From an uncultured Paracoccaceae bacterium (GTDB taxonomy: Bacteria > Pseudomonadota > Alphaproteobacteria > Rhodobacterales > Rhodobacteraceae), in the NCBI GenBank assembly GCA_947501555.1, contig CANMWG010000001.1:496001-560000 (forward strand): 64,000 nucleotides of DNA, written 5' to 3'. The stretch's first letter is position 1, and each line of letters begins with the position of its first letter. Of the stretch, positions 46,370-54,233 are shown one piece after another. Made by a program: the position numbers and the translations under genes. The notes under the pieces were generated by a model. That model saw only the letters and a list, made by a program, of their open reading frames with translations. It ran no database searches and had not been told where the DNA came from.

Positions 46370-47008
46370 ATGACACAAGACTTATTCGTTTCGGCGAGCG
46401 TTGAGGAGCAGGAAATGATGTCCGCGCCCATTCCTAGAGGCGCGAGTTGGGGGGTCGACTGGCATAAACTCAATCAGATGTGGCTTGCCGCTCTAGTGGA
46501 TCGTTCGATCCCCGCAAAAGGCTGGGCAATGTTTATGAGCGTAGACACGAGCCATCCAAAGTTCGTGACGGGACGACGAGATTTTGACGTTTTTCTATTA
46601 AACCAAGGCGAGCATCCAGTCTGGTCTCCACGTTGTTCCTATTATTCCGCGTTCAATTCGAGCGAATGCCCCGGTTGGGCAGAGTTTTCAGCAGAACTGG
46701 ATACATTCTATCGAGAGCAACCGAACGATCTACCTTTTGGCTTCAAAGATGACGGAGAATGGTTCGTAGATTGCATGGTTAATCGAATTGCACTTGAGAC
46801 ATTGCAGAAAGTGAATTGGCGACCGGGCAACTCAGTTGGGAGCCACTTTTTGTCCCCAAACACTGGCCAAGACATCATACTGCGTCCGCTCCACCCGTCG
46901 GGCGGACAATTGTTCGCTGCTACTCGCGGTTCGACCTATGAAGAGGCTGTCAACTTTTCGATCATGCATTCACAAAAAATCATCGTCCAGGATTTTGCTG
47001 CTGACTAA
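46370..47008 (+). CDS. Hypothetical protein, orphan in the duplication scar
   Basis: 212 residues, soluble, no signal peptide or membrane span. I do not recognise a family. It is rich in W, F and Y (HKLNQMWLAALVDRS, WSPRCSYYSAFNSSECPGW, DDGEWFVDCMVNRIALETLQ) and has four cysteines. The base composition is visibly richer in A and T than the flanking genes, hinting at transfer. ATG at 46370 is chosen over longer open starts that run back into the hflX fragment. It stands alone between the hflX fragment and the convergent acylase gene, with 86 bases to the latter. Confidence 0.6.
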   Translation: MTQDLFVSASVEEQEMMSAPIPRGASWGVDWHKLNQMWLAALVDRSIPAKGWAMFMSVDTSHPKFVTGRRDFDVFLLNQGEHPVWSPRCSYYSAFNSSECPGWAEFSAELDTFYREQPNDLPFGFKDDGEWFVDCMVNRIALETLQKVNWRPGNSVGSHFLSPNTGQDIILRPLHPSGGQLFAATRGSTYEEAVNFSIMHSQKIIVQDFAAD

Positions 47009-47094
47009 CTTTTATAGTTACCAATGCGGTCATTCGTGCATTCTGCAGCATCTGACAATTTGGGCTCAAAGCCGACATTGGTCTCGTGGAGAAC

Positions 47095-49560
47095 CTAAGG
47101 CGGCTCTGGCGTCAGCACCGTTATCCCAACTGCTGCGGCGCGTGCCAGGTCCGGGTCGAGCGACATGGGGATATATTCCCCCCGCCGCCAAAGCTCGCCC
47201 AGATTATCGTAGTAGCGTGACAATGGATGCCCCGATTGCCCGGTTGAGCTGATAAAGACCGAGCTGTCCGGATCCGCAAAGTCGTAAACCCCCCGATAGC
47301 CCGCCGCGTTTACATTCTGGAACGGGTCATCGCCGGTCCCAGATGTCTTGCCCCGTTGCAGCGTATTGTCACCGCCGCTGGTGGATTGTCTGATGTTCAC
47401 AACCCAATGTAGGATTGGTGTATTGCCCAGCACGGGATGATCATGCGTCGCAACATGGGCGTCTCCCCAACGCAAGGCTTCAACCGCGTCTCCGTAATGT
47501 TCGTTGATCCACAAAAGTGCATCGTCCAAGGATTGTCGCGCGATGTCGGTACATGTTTCGACCGGGGCCGATTGGATGACGTCACACCAGACGCTTGCAC
47601 CGTTGATGTCGCGGAATACCCGTTCGATGAAGATGGGGTCCGCATGGGTGAACTCGGCGGCGAGCGGGCCCAGCTCATCGCGGATCAGCCGTTGCTGGAA
47701 GGCGCGGACCCAGGCCGCATAAATCAAGGGCTCGGGCAGGTGTTCGTTCATCTCACCGTTCCAGGCCGACAGCAGGTCTAAAGCGATTTGTCGTTGTCTT
47801 TCAGGGGTGCCTTCGGGTGCGGCATCTCCGGTAAACCAAAGGTCTGCGCCCATGAGTGTCGACAACGTCAGGGCCGAAAAACTGACGGTGTCCAGCTGCG
47901 CCTCGATAAAGCTGTCGCGCGTGTGCACTTCGCGGGCCTGCATGAGCCTGCGCCAACGGTTGATCCGTTGCGTATCGCCCCACAGATGCGACACATGCAT
48001 CGGGAATGGTCGGTCGATTGTCTTATTATTGGTGTTGCCAATAATCCCGCCATCGGGGTTCAGGAACTCAGGATTATCATCGTAGGAAAAGCGACCTTGC
48101 CAGCGGTTCTCGGGCAGGTATCCAAAAGAGGGAAAGCGCCCTTGGCTTTGGTGATTGGCGTCGCGGGCGGGCAGCGCACCGATGGTTTTCATCGCGATCC
48201 GATTCCGGTCCGCCATGGTCAGGTTTTGGGCTGGTGCGATATAGTCTTCGCCTGCCGCAATCATGTCATCGACGGTCCGCGCGCGCATGATCCTCATCGC
48301 CGCTGACATGGACGTATCCCGGTCAGAAAGCGCGCTCCACGCGATAGAGGTCACATGGCCGGGTGGAGTGATAGTGCCAAGGTTGAATTGATCCCCGGGC
48401 ATGACCGGCCCATTCACTGTCCAGCGCAGACGCAACGTGACCGCTGGCGCGTCTTTGATTGTGATGATGCTGTTACGTGTCTGAAAAGGCACCCATCCGT
48501 TCAGCCCACGGTATTCGGATGGGTTATCCGGGTTCACTTCCTCGATGTAGATATCCTGGTCATCCACATAACTGCTTGTCAGCCCCCAGCCGATGCTGTC
48601 GCCACGTCCGCTGAGCACGAGTGGCATTCCCGGGATCGTCCCGCCGATCACACCGCCTGAGGACAATTCCAACCGTGCCAAATACCAGATCGCAGGTGCG
48701 GTCAGCTCAAGATGCGGATCATTGGCAAGTATCGTGGCGCCGCTGGCAGAGCGTGTCGCATTGGCTGCCCAAGCATTTGACGCACCAGCCAGCGCTGGGG
48801 GTTTGAACGGGGCGAGTGGATCGTCATCCGCGCGCATGTTGGCCGTGTAGGTTGGCACGTTCGGGACCAATTGGGCGTATTCCGGCAGTGCGGCGACCCC
48901 TTGGGTCGGGTCATCAGGTAATATATCAGCGAGCCTTTCATTGCTGACGACAAGTGATGTGCGTGCCCGCAAAACTTCGTTTTCCAGATGTGATGACAGC
49001 TGCAAGGCCATCAGCTTCAGGATCGCCAAAGAATCCGCTGGTTGCCAAGGAGATATCGGATGGCTGAACAACCACATCTCGGGCGCGCCTCGGCCACGTG
49101 CGCCAGCATTCACCTCTCCTAGCCAGGCATTTACGCCATTTGAATAGGCCTGCAATGCTGAGGTGGTTTCGTCATCCTGTGCCGCAACGGATGAGACTGC
49201 CAAAGTATAGAAATCATATCGGCGCAGCACTTCGTCGATCCCCACGGTCCGTTCGCCGAAGAGTTCTGACAGCCTGCCTTGGGCCGTCCGCCGCAACATG
49301 GTCATCTGCCACAACCGGTCTTGGGCATGCGCATAGCCGAGCGCAAAGAAGACATCCGCGTCTGTTTCGCCAAAGATATGGGGGACGTTGGCGTTGTTGC
49401 GCACAATCTCAACCGGGGCCGATATACCGGCGACCATGCTGGTGCTGTCGTATTCGGGCAATGATCGCGAGGCGAAGTAATACACCAACACCACAGCGCA
49501 GACGCTGAGAAAAATAAGCGCAGAGGCCAAACGTACCAGCCAGCGAAAGATGAATGCCAT
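47095..49560 (-). CDS. Penicillin acylase family protein (Ntn hydrolase)
   Basis: Secreted or membrane-tethered amidase precursor, 821 residues, normal for the family. The N-terminal hydrophobic stretch (about 5-28) serves as signal or anchor. The pro-region contains VPHIFGETDADVFFALGYAHAQDRLWQM. After a spacer the autocleavage site GASNAW exposes S261 as the N-terminal nucleophile of the beta chain; NDPHLELTAPAIWYLARL follows. Relatives act on beta-lactams, acyl-homoserine lactones or other amides; which applies here cannot be told. A decayed duplicate of its 3' end lies at 45803-45975. It follows livM on the same strand. Confidence 0.9.
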   Translation of the reverse strand: MAFIFRWLVRLASALIFLSVCAVVLVYYFASRSLPEYDSTSMVAGISAPVEIVRNNANVPHIFGETDADVFFALGYAHAQDRLWQMTMLRRTAQGRLSELFGERTVGIDEVLRRYDFYTLAVSSVAAQDDETTSALQAYSNGVNAWLGEVNAGARGRGAPEMWLFSHPISPWQPADSLAILKLMALQLSSHLENEVLRARTSLVVSNERLADILPDDPTQGVAALPEYAQLVPNVPTYTANMRADDDPLAPFKPPALAGASNAWAANATRSASGATILANDPHLELTAPAIWYLARLELSSGGVIGGTIPGMPLVLSGRGDSIGWGLTSSYVDDQDIYIEEVNPDNPSEYRGLNGWVPFQTRNSIITIKDAPAVTLRLRWTVNGPVMPGDQFNLGTITPPGHVTSIAWSALSDRDTSMSAAMRIMRARTVDDMIAAGEDYIAPAQNLTMADRNRIAMKTIGALPARDANHQSQGRFPSFGYLPENRWQGRFSYDDNPEFLNPDGGIIGNTNNKTIDRPFPMHVSHLWGDTQRINRWRRLMQAREVHTRDSFIEAQLDTVSFSALTLSTLMGADLWFTGDAAPEGTPERQRQIALDLLSAWNGEMNEHLPEPLIYAAWVRAFQQRLIRDELGPLAAEFTHADPIFIERVFRDINGASVWCDVIQSAPVETCTDIARQSLDDALLWINEHYGDAVEALRWGDAHVATHDHPVLGNTPILHWVVNIRQSTSGGDNTLQRGKTSGTGDDPFQNVNAAGYRGVYDFADPDSSVFISSTGQSGHPLSRYYDNLGELWRRGEYIPMSLDPDLARAAAVGITVLTPEPP

Positions 49561-49579
49561 GCGGCCCTCGGGTCATTAA

Positions 49580-49605
49580 GTCTGCCTTGTTCTATCAAGC
49601 CAGAC
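49580..49605 (-). terminator. Stem-loop between the Liv-type operon and the acylase gene
   Basis: A 10-base stem with one mismatch (49580-49589 with 49596-49605) and a 6-base loop lie 13 bases after the livM-type stop codon. No T-run follows on the minus strand, so termination may be partial or need Rho. Confidence 0.42.
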
Positions 49606-49617
49606 CGCAGGGGCAAG

Positions 49618-50919
49618 CTAGCGTTCGGGGATTAGTCCACGCGGGCTGAACCGCAGGACAAGAAGCAGTACAAGCCCCATCGTCAGCAGTCGCATATGTG
49701 CGGCAGATTCGATCATCCGATCTTTCAGGGCACTGCCATCTTCCAGCCCGCTGCTGAGGATGTTCATTAGCCCAAGACCCAGCGGCTCCACCTGCACCCA
49801 AAGCCACCAGATCAACATACCGCCCAGAACGGCCCCAAAGTTGTTGCCCGACCCGCCAACGATCACCATCACCCAGATCAGGAACGTAAAGCGCAGCGGC
49901 TGATAGGTACCCGGCGTCAATTGCCCATCCAGCGTCGTCATCATCGCGCCCGCGATGCCGCAGATCGCTGACCCAAGAATGAAGATTTGCAGATGGCGGG
50001 CGGTGACATCTTTGCCCATCGCTTCGGCGGCGACTTCATTGTCGCGGATGGCGCGCATCATGCGGCCCCACGGGCTATTTAGCGCCTGTTGCGCGAGCCA
50101 GAGCAGGATCAGCAGGACAACTGTGAATAGGATCGCATAGCCCATTTTGGTATAAAGAGTTGAGGCCGTGACCGGATCAAGCCCGAGGCTGGCCGCCCTT
50201 TCTACAAACCCCGGATCACTTTGCAGATCGATCTCGTAAGGTACGGGGCGGGGCAGGCCGATGACGTTTTTGACGCCGCGCGCCAACCAGTCTTCGTTTT
50301 TCAGGATGGCGATGATGATTTCTGCGATGCCCAATGTCGCAATGGCCAAATAGTCAGAGCGCAAGCCAAGTGCGGTTTTCCCGATGATCCACGCCGCACC
50401 TGCAGCGAGTAACCCACCCACTGGCCAACTGAGCAGAATCGGCAGGTTCAAGCCGCCGAGGTTACCCGTGGATGCGGGATTTATCGCCTCGACCGCCGCC
50501 TTGCCGGGGTCAAAGACGGATCGGAAAAGGAAAAAACCGCCAATCAAGATGATCAGTGTCGCAATGGTCCGGGTGCGTCCTGTCAGCTGCTTTTGTGCGA
50601 TGACAGCGGCCACCACAGTTGCAGCCCCAAGAGCCAACCCTGCGAAAATGCGCAAACCGCCGGCCTGCCACGCACCGGGCACTGGCGAGGTTGAGATCAG
50701 CACGGTGGCCAATCCACCTAATGCAACGAACCCCATCACGCCAATATTGAACAGCCCTGCAAAGCCCCATTGCAGGTTCACACCCAGGGCCATGATGGCC
50801 GATATCAGACCCATATTCAGGATCAACAGGGCAGAGTTCCATCCTTGAACTACGCCTGTACCAAGCAGCAAGATGCCCACAAGCCCAAAGAGCGCGGTGT
50901 TTTTGATGGCAGGGTTCAT
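49618..50919 (-). CDS. livM: Branched-chain amino-acid-type ABC permease, LivM-like
   Basis: Inner-membrane permease of a HAAT-type importer, 433 residues, with about ten hydrophobic helices. Markers are ALGVNLQWGFAGLFNIGVMGFVALGG near the start, LRSDYLAIATLGIAEIII in the centre, and MRAIRDNEVAAEAMGKDVTARHL, the cytoplasmic loop contacting the ATPase. It is longer than E. coli LivM core (extra residues around 95-140). The start overlaps the livH-like stop (ATGA). It is last in the operon. The true substrate may be an amide or urea rather than leucine. Confidence 0.92.
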   Translation of the reverse strand: MNPAIKNTALFGLVGILLLGTGVVQGWNSALLILNMGLISAIMALGVNLQWGFAGLFNIGVMGFVALGGLATVLISTSPVPGAWQAGGLRIFAGLALGAATVVAAVIAQKQLTGRTRTIATLIILIGGFFLFRSVFDPGKAAVEAINPASTGNLGGLNLPILLSWPVGGLLAAGAAWIIGKTALGLRSDYLAIATLGIAEIIIAILKNEDWLARGVKNVIGLPRPVPYEIDLQSDPGFVERAASLGLDPVTASTLYTKMGYAILFTVVLLILLWLAQQALNSPWGRMMRAIRDNEVAAEAMGKDVTARHLQIFILGSAICGIAGAMMTTLDGQLTPGTYQPLRFTFLIWVMVIVGGSGNNFGAVLGGMLIWWLWVQVEPLGLGLMNILSSGLEDGSALKDRMIESAAHMRLLTMGLVLLLVLRFSPRGLIPER

Positions 50920-51926
50920 ACGGATTGCCCCTTGAACAGGCCGGTCGGTTTGAACAGCAACACGATAATAAGGATCGCAAAACTGACGGCGAATTTATAG
51001 TCGGTGGATAGAAGCTGGACCAAGCCGTCAGGCTCTAGGCTTTCAGGCATCATATATACCAGCACCTTTTTCCACGCATAGGTGATGGTGACCTCACTGA
51101 AGGCAATCACAAAACCACCTGCGATAGCACCGAGCGGATTGCCAAGGCCTCCGACAATAGCAGCTGCAAAGATGGGGAGTAGCAATTGGAAATATGTGAA
51201 GGCCTTGAAGGACTTATCAAGGCCATAAAGGACGCCTGCCGTCGTCGCGAGCGCGGCTACAATCATCCATGTGACTTTGACCACCCAATCGGGGTTGATG
51301 CCGGACAGCAGGGCAAGGTCTTCGTTGTCTGAGAAAGCGCGCATGGATTTGCCGGTTCGGGTTTTGTTTAGGAACCAGAACAGCAGGGCCACAGCGATGA
51401 CAGCCACAACCACGGTGATGACCTGTGTTGTTCGGATGGCGAGACCCTCGCGCAGGCCGGTCATATCGCGGAATTCACGCGCTGTGATAATGAAGCGTTC
51501 CCCGTCCGCGAAACGAATGTCGTTCACCCCAATGATAAAGCGGACGATCCCGTTCATCACAAACATCACGCCCATGGAGACGATGACAAGAATGACAGGC
51601 TTGGCCTTTTGATCGCGGTAAAATTTATAGACAAGCCAGTCGACGCCAAGGACCAGAAAGACGGTCATACCGATCCCAAAGGGCAAGGCGAGAAGGGCGG
51701 TCGGCAGCGGCCCAAAGGTGATCCCAAGCGCAAGCAAGGCGTTCGTGCCGATGATGGTCATGGCCGTGCCAAAGGCCATTGTGTCGCCATGGGCAAAGTT
51801 GGAAAAGCGCAGGATGCCGTAGATCAGCGTGACACCAAGCGCGCCGATGGCTAGCTGAGCCCCATAGGCGAGGCCCGGCACGATGACAAAGTTTGCGAGG
51901 GCAACGATGGCGTTCAGAAAGTCCAC
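50916..51926 (-). CDS. livH: Branched-chain amino-acid-type ABC permease, LivH-like
   Basis: Partner permease of LivM, 336 residues, about eight hydrophobic helices. Signatures are ALGVTLIYGILRFSNFAHGD near the start, MRAFSDNEDLALLSGIN in the ATPase-coupling loop and FAAAIVGGLGNPLGAIAGG near the C-terminus. I choose GTG at 51926 (GTG GAC TTT CTG), with GAGGA about 10 bases upstream; it shares one base with the TAG stop of the 188-residue gene before it. A longer open start at 51971 lies inside that gene. It is coupled to livM by ATGA. Confidence 0.92.
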   Translation of the reverse strand: MDFLNAIVALANFVIVPGLAYGAQLAIGALGVTLIYGILRFSNFAHGDTMAFGTAMTIIGTNALLALGITFGPLPTALLALPFGIGMTVFLVLGVDWLVYKFYRDQKAKPVILVIVSMGVMFVMNGIVRFIIGVNDIRFADGERFIITAREFRDMTGLREGLAIRTTQVITVVVAVIAVALLFWFLNKTRTGKSMRAFSDNEDLALLSGINPDWVVKVTWMIVAALATTAGVLYGLDKSFKAFTYFQLLLPIFAAAIVGGLGNPLGAIAGGFVIAFSEVTITYAWKKVLVYMMPESLEPDGLVQLLSTDYKFAVSFAILIIVLLFKPTGLFKGQSV

Positions 51927-52492
51927 TATTCGAATTCCTCGCAGGTACCGTGATAGATCAAGTCGCGCCACTGGTCAGCGCCAACAACAAACGTCGCGTC
52001 GAAGTCGTTGTGGATGGAAAGTACCATTTTGGGCTGTGTCAAAGCTCCCGTGTTATTTACCACATTGCTATAGGCGATCACTTTAAGACGATCATCATCG
52101 TCTGCCGTGGCTTCCCTCGTTCGCTTCGTCATGTTTAGTCGAACCGCTGTGCGCCGGAAACCATCCGGGAAAGACTGTCGCAAACTCGCGGGAACACTTT
52201 CGCCAGGCAAAATTCCCGGCGTTCCAAAAACATTGGTATCCCCGATAAAATTTTGAATGTCGGGGTCAGGAATGAATGAACGAAAGTCTGCGTGTGGTGG
52301 CGTGCGAACAAAGATCATCTCGTTCGTTTCTGTACATTCCTCTGACTGGGTAAGAACTGTACAGGTTTCGTCGAAGCTACAAAGGAACTGGGCCGCAACG
52401 GCTGTTTGAGTGCTGGCCAATAGCCCCAAAATGCAAAAGACGGCTCCCTTTCGCGAGCAGGAGGGATTTAGTTTATGGTTCATCTTGGTCAT
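51926..52492 (-). CDS. Secreted protein of unknown function within the Liv-type operon
   Basis: 188 residues, no family recognised. A signal peptide is clear (basic start, then GAVFCILGLLASTQTAVAAQ), so the mature protein of about 155 residues should be periplasmic. It has four cysteines in the mature part (CSFDETC, EEC, and GTCEEFE at the end). The rest is mixed alpha/beta with no membrane span. Its ATG overlaps the livF-type stop (ATGA) and its stop overlaps the livH GTG by one base, so it is made with the transporter. A role as an accessory to the receptor or permease is only inferred. Confidence 0.7.
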   Translation of the reverse strand: MTKMNHKLNPSCSRKGAVFCILGLLASTQTAVAAQFLCSFDETCTVLTQSEECTETNEMIFVRTPPHADFRSFIPDPDIQNFIGDTNVFGTPGILPGESVPASLRQSFPDGFRRTAVRLNMTKRTREATADDDDRLKVIAYSNVVNNTGALTQPKMVLSIHNDFDATFVVGADQWRDLIYHGTCEEFE

Positions 52493-53202
52493 CCGCCCAG
52501 AAAACTCCGACGTACTTCAGGATCGGCCAGTAGCTCTTTTCCTGTCCCAGTATGCGCATTGCGACCTTGCACCAATACATAGGCTTTGTCTGCAATTTCA
52601 AGTGCTTGCCGGGCGTTCTGTTCCACCATCAGGATAGGAATGCCGGTGCGGGCGACCTCAATGATCCGGTCGAACAGCTCGTCCATCACAATGGGGCTGA
52701 CCCCTGCGGTAGGTTCGTCCAGCATCAGGACCTTAGGCTGGGTCATCAGCGCCCGGCCAACAGCCACCTGCTGGCGTTGACCGCCTGAAAGCTCACCTGC
52801 GGCCTGCAATCGTTTTTCTTTCAGGATTGGGAACAGGTCATAGACCTGTGCCATCGTGTCCTTGAAATCGTCACGCCGGATAAAGGCACCCATTTCTAGG
52901 TTTTCTTCCACCGTCATCGACGTAAAGATGTTCGAGGTCTGCGGGACAAACCCCATGCCCTTCACAACGCGTTCTTGGGGAGACAGCGCCGTAATGTCTT
53001 CGCCATCCAGCCGGACGGCCCCTTTGTTGACATTGAGCATGCCAAAAACGGCCTTCATCGCAGTCGATTTGCCAGCCCCGTTGGGGCCAACAATCACGGC
53101 AATTTCGCCCCGTTCGGCGGCAATGGTACACCCATGTAGAATATCAGGGCCTTTGCCATAACCACCGGTCATGGCGTCGCCGATCAGGAAAGGCTCACTC
53201 AC
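52489..53202 (-). CDS. livF: Branched-chain amino-acid-type ABC ATPase, LivF-like
   Basis: One of two ATPases of the importer, 237 residues. Walker A GPNGAGKST, Q-loop region MGFVPQTSNIFTSMTVEENLEMG, signature LSGGQRQQVAVGRAL and Walker B VLMLDEPTAG are all present. I choose GTG at 53202, which overlaps the stop of the 52-residue gene (GTGA); it gives the usual LivF length. Longer open starts run through that small gene in another frame and are rejected. Confidence 0.93.
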   Translation of the reverse strand: MSEPFLIGDAMTGGYGKGPDILHGCTIAAERGEIAVIVGPNGAGKSTAMKAVFGMLNVNKGAVRLDGEDITALSPQERVVKGMGFVPQTSNIFTSMTVEENLEMGAFIRRDDFKDTMAQVYDLFPILKEKRLQAAGELSGGQRQQVAVGRALMTQPKVLMLDEPTAGVSPIVMDELFDRIIEVARTGIPILMVEQNARQALEIADKAYVLVQGRNAHTGTGKELLADPEVRRSFLGG

Positions 53203-53357
53203 GGATTGATATATTCCGCCATGAATGGGGCGTAAGTCGTGATCGTGTCGCGCATCAGGGCTTGCTCGGACGGATCTGCGTGATTGACGTAAATATAATA
53301 AAGCGTACCAGCGGCACCCAAGATGGCACCCAATAGGATTGTCAGCAGAAATTTCAT
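53199..53357 (-). CDS. 52-residue membrane protein between livG- and livF-type genes
   Basis: A small gene of 52 residues. It opens with a hydrophobic span (KFLLTILLGAILGAAGTLYYIYV, about residues 2-24) and ends with a short polar tail (HADPSEQALMRDTITTYAPF then AEYINP). Its ATG overlaps the livG-type stop (ATGA) and its TGA overlaps the livF-type GTG start (GTGA), so it fits exactly into the operon's chain of overlaps. That fit is strong support that it is translated. I do not recognise a family. It could tether or modulate the transporter. Confidence 0.72.
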   Translation of the reverse strand: MKFLLTILLGAILGAAGTLYYIYVNHADPSEQALMRDTITTYAPFMAEYINP

Positions 53358-54139
53358 GTCGCACTTACCTTATCTTTGTTCTTCAATCCGGTGCCGAGAT
53401 AGGCCTCGATCACCTGTTCGTTCGCCTTGATTTCAGCCAAGGTTCCTTCGGCCAATACATGACCTTCCGCCATGCAGATCACGGGATCGCATAGGCGGCC
53501 AATAAAATCCATGTCGTGTTCGATGACAACGAATGTGTAGTTACGTTCTTTGTTCAGGCGAATAATCGCATCGCCGATTGTATTGAGCAGGGTACGGTTC
53601 ACCCCGGCGCCCACTTCATCCAGAAACACGATCTGTGCGTCGACCATCATGGTCCGGCCCAGCTCAAGCAGTTTCTTTTGGCCGCCAGAAAGGTTGCCTG
53701 CTTTTTCGTCCTTCAGGTGGTCGATGGTCAAAAACTCGAGCACCTCGTCCGCCTTGGCCTGCAGCGCACGTTCCTCATCCGCGATCCGGCGCCGTCCGAT
53801 CCAGGCATTCCAGAGCGTTTCGCCCGATTGGTCGCCGGGCACCATCATCAAGTTTTCCCGAACGGTCATGGATGAAAATTCATGCGCGATTTGGAATGTG
53901 CGCAGCAGGCCTTTGTGAAACAGGGTGTGCGGCGGAAGGCCCGTGATATCCGCGCCCTGCATAGTGACCCGCCCTGACGTGGGTTTCAGAACGCCCGCTA
54001 TCACATTGAAAAGGGTTGTTTTTCCCGCCCCGTTCGGCCCGATCAGTCCGGTGATTGATCCCTCTTGAATCGTCAAAGACGCCCCATCAACGGCGTGGAA
54101 ACCTCCAAAGGTTTTCACCAAGTCTTCAACGATAATCAT
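53354..54139 (-). CDS. livG: Branched-chain amino-acid-type ABC ATPase, LivG-like
   Basis: Second ATPase, 261 residues. Walker A GPNGAGKTTLFN, the LivG-type RTFQIAHEFSSMTVRENLM, signature LSGGQKKLLELGRTMM and Walker B IVFLDEVGAGV are present (the usual DEP reads DEV). The C-terminal tail (IKANEQVIEAYLG) is typical of LivG. It starts at ATG 54139, 94 bases after the binding-protein stop, with a stem-loop between. Its stop overlaps the 52-residue gene. Confidence 0.93.
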   Translation of the reverse strand: MIIVEDLVKTFGGFHAVDGASLTIQEGSITGLIGPNGAGKTTLFNVIAGVLKPTSGRVTMQGADITGLPPHTLFHKGLLRTFQIAHEFSSMTVRENLMMVPGDQSGETLWNAWIGRRRIADEERALQAKADEVLEFLTIDHLKDEKAGNLSGGQKKLLELGRTMMVDAQIVFLDEVGAGVNRTLLNTIGDAIIRLNKERNYTFVVIEHDMDFIGRLCDPVICMAEGHVLAEGTLAEIKANEQVIEAYLGTGLKNKDKVSAT

Positions 54140-54188
54140 TCACTTCCCCTCGCGCGCTGTTTTTTGTTGCGCGTCTGTTTTGAAAGAC

Positions 54189-54211
54189 GGCGCGGGATTG
54201 TGGCCCGCGCC
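54189..54211 (-). terminator. Stem-loop after the Liv-type binding-protein gene
   Basis: A perfect 8-base GC stem (54189-54196 with 54204-54211) and a 7-base loop lie between the binding-protein stop (54234) and the livG-type start (54139). On the minus strand only a weak T-rich stretch follows, so it likely acts as a partial terminator or 3' stabiliser that favours binding-protein mRNA. Confidence 0.55.
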
Positions 54212-54233
54212 GCCCCTTTGTCAATCCTGACGG

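Noticed and set aside
45803-46370. Insertion sequence or integron as the cause of the duplication
   Set aside because: I found no transposase, no terminal inverted repeats and no target duplication around the relics; only the two gene ends and a short hairpin are visible.
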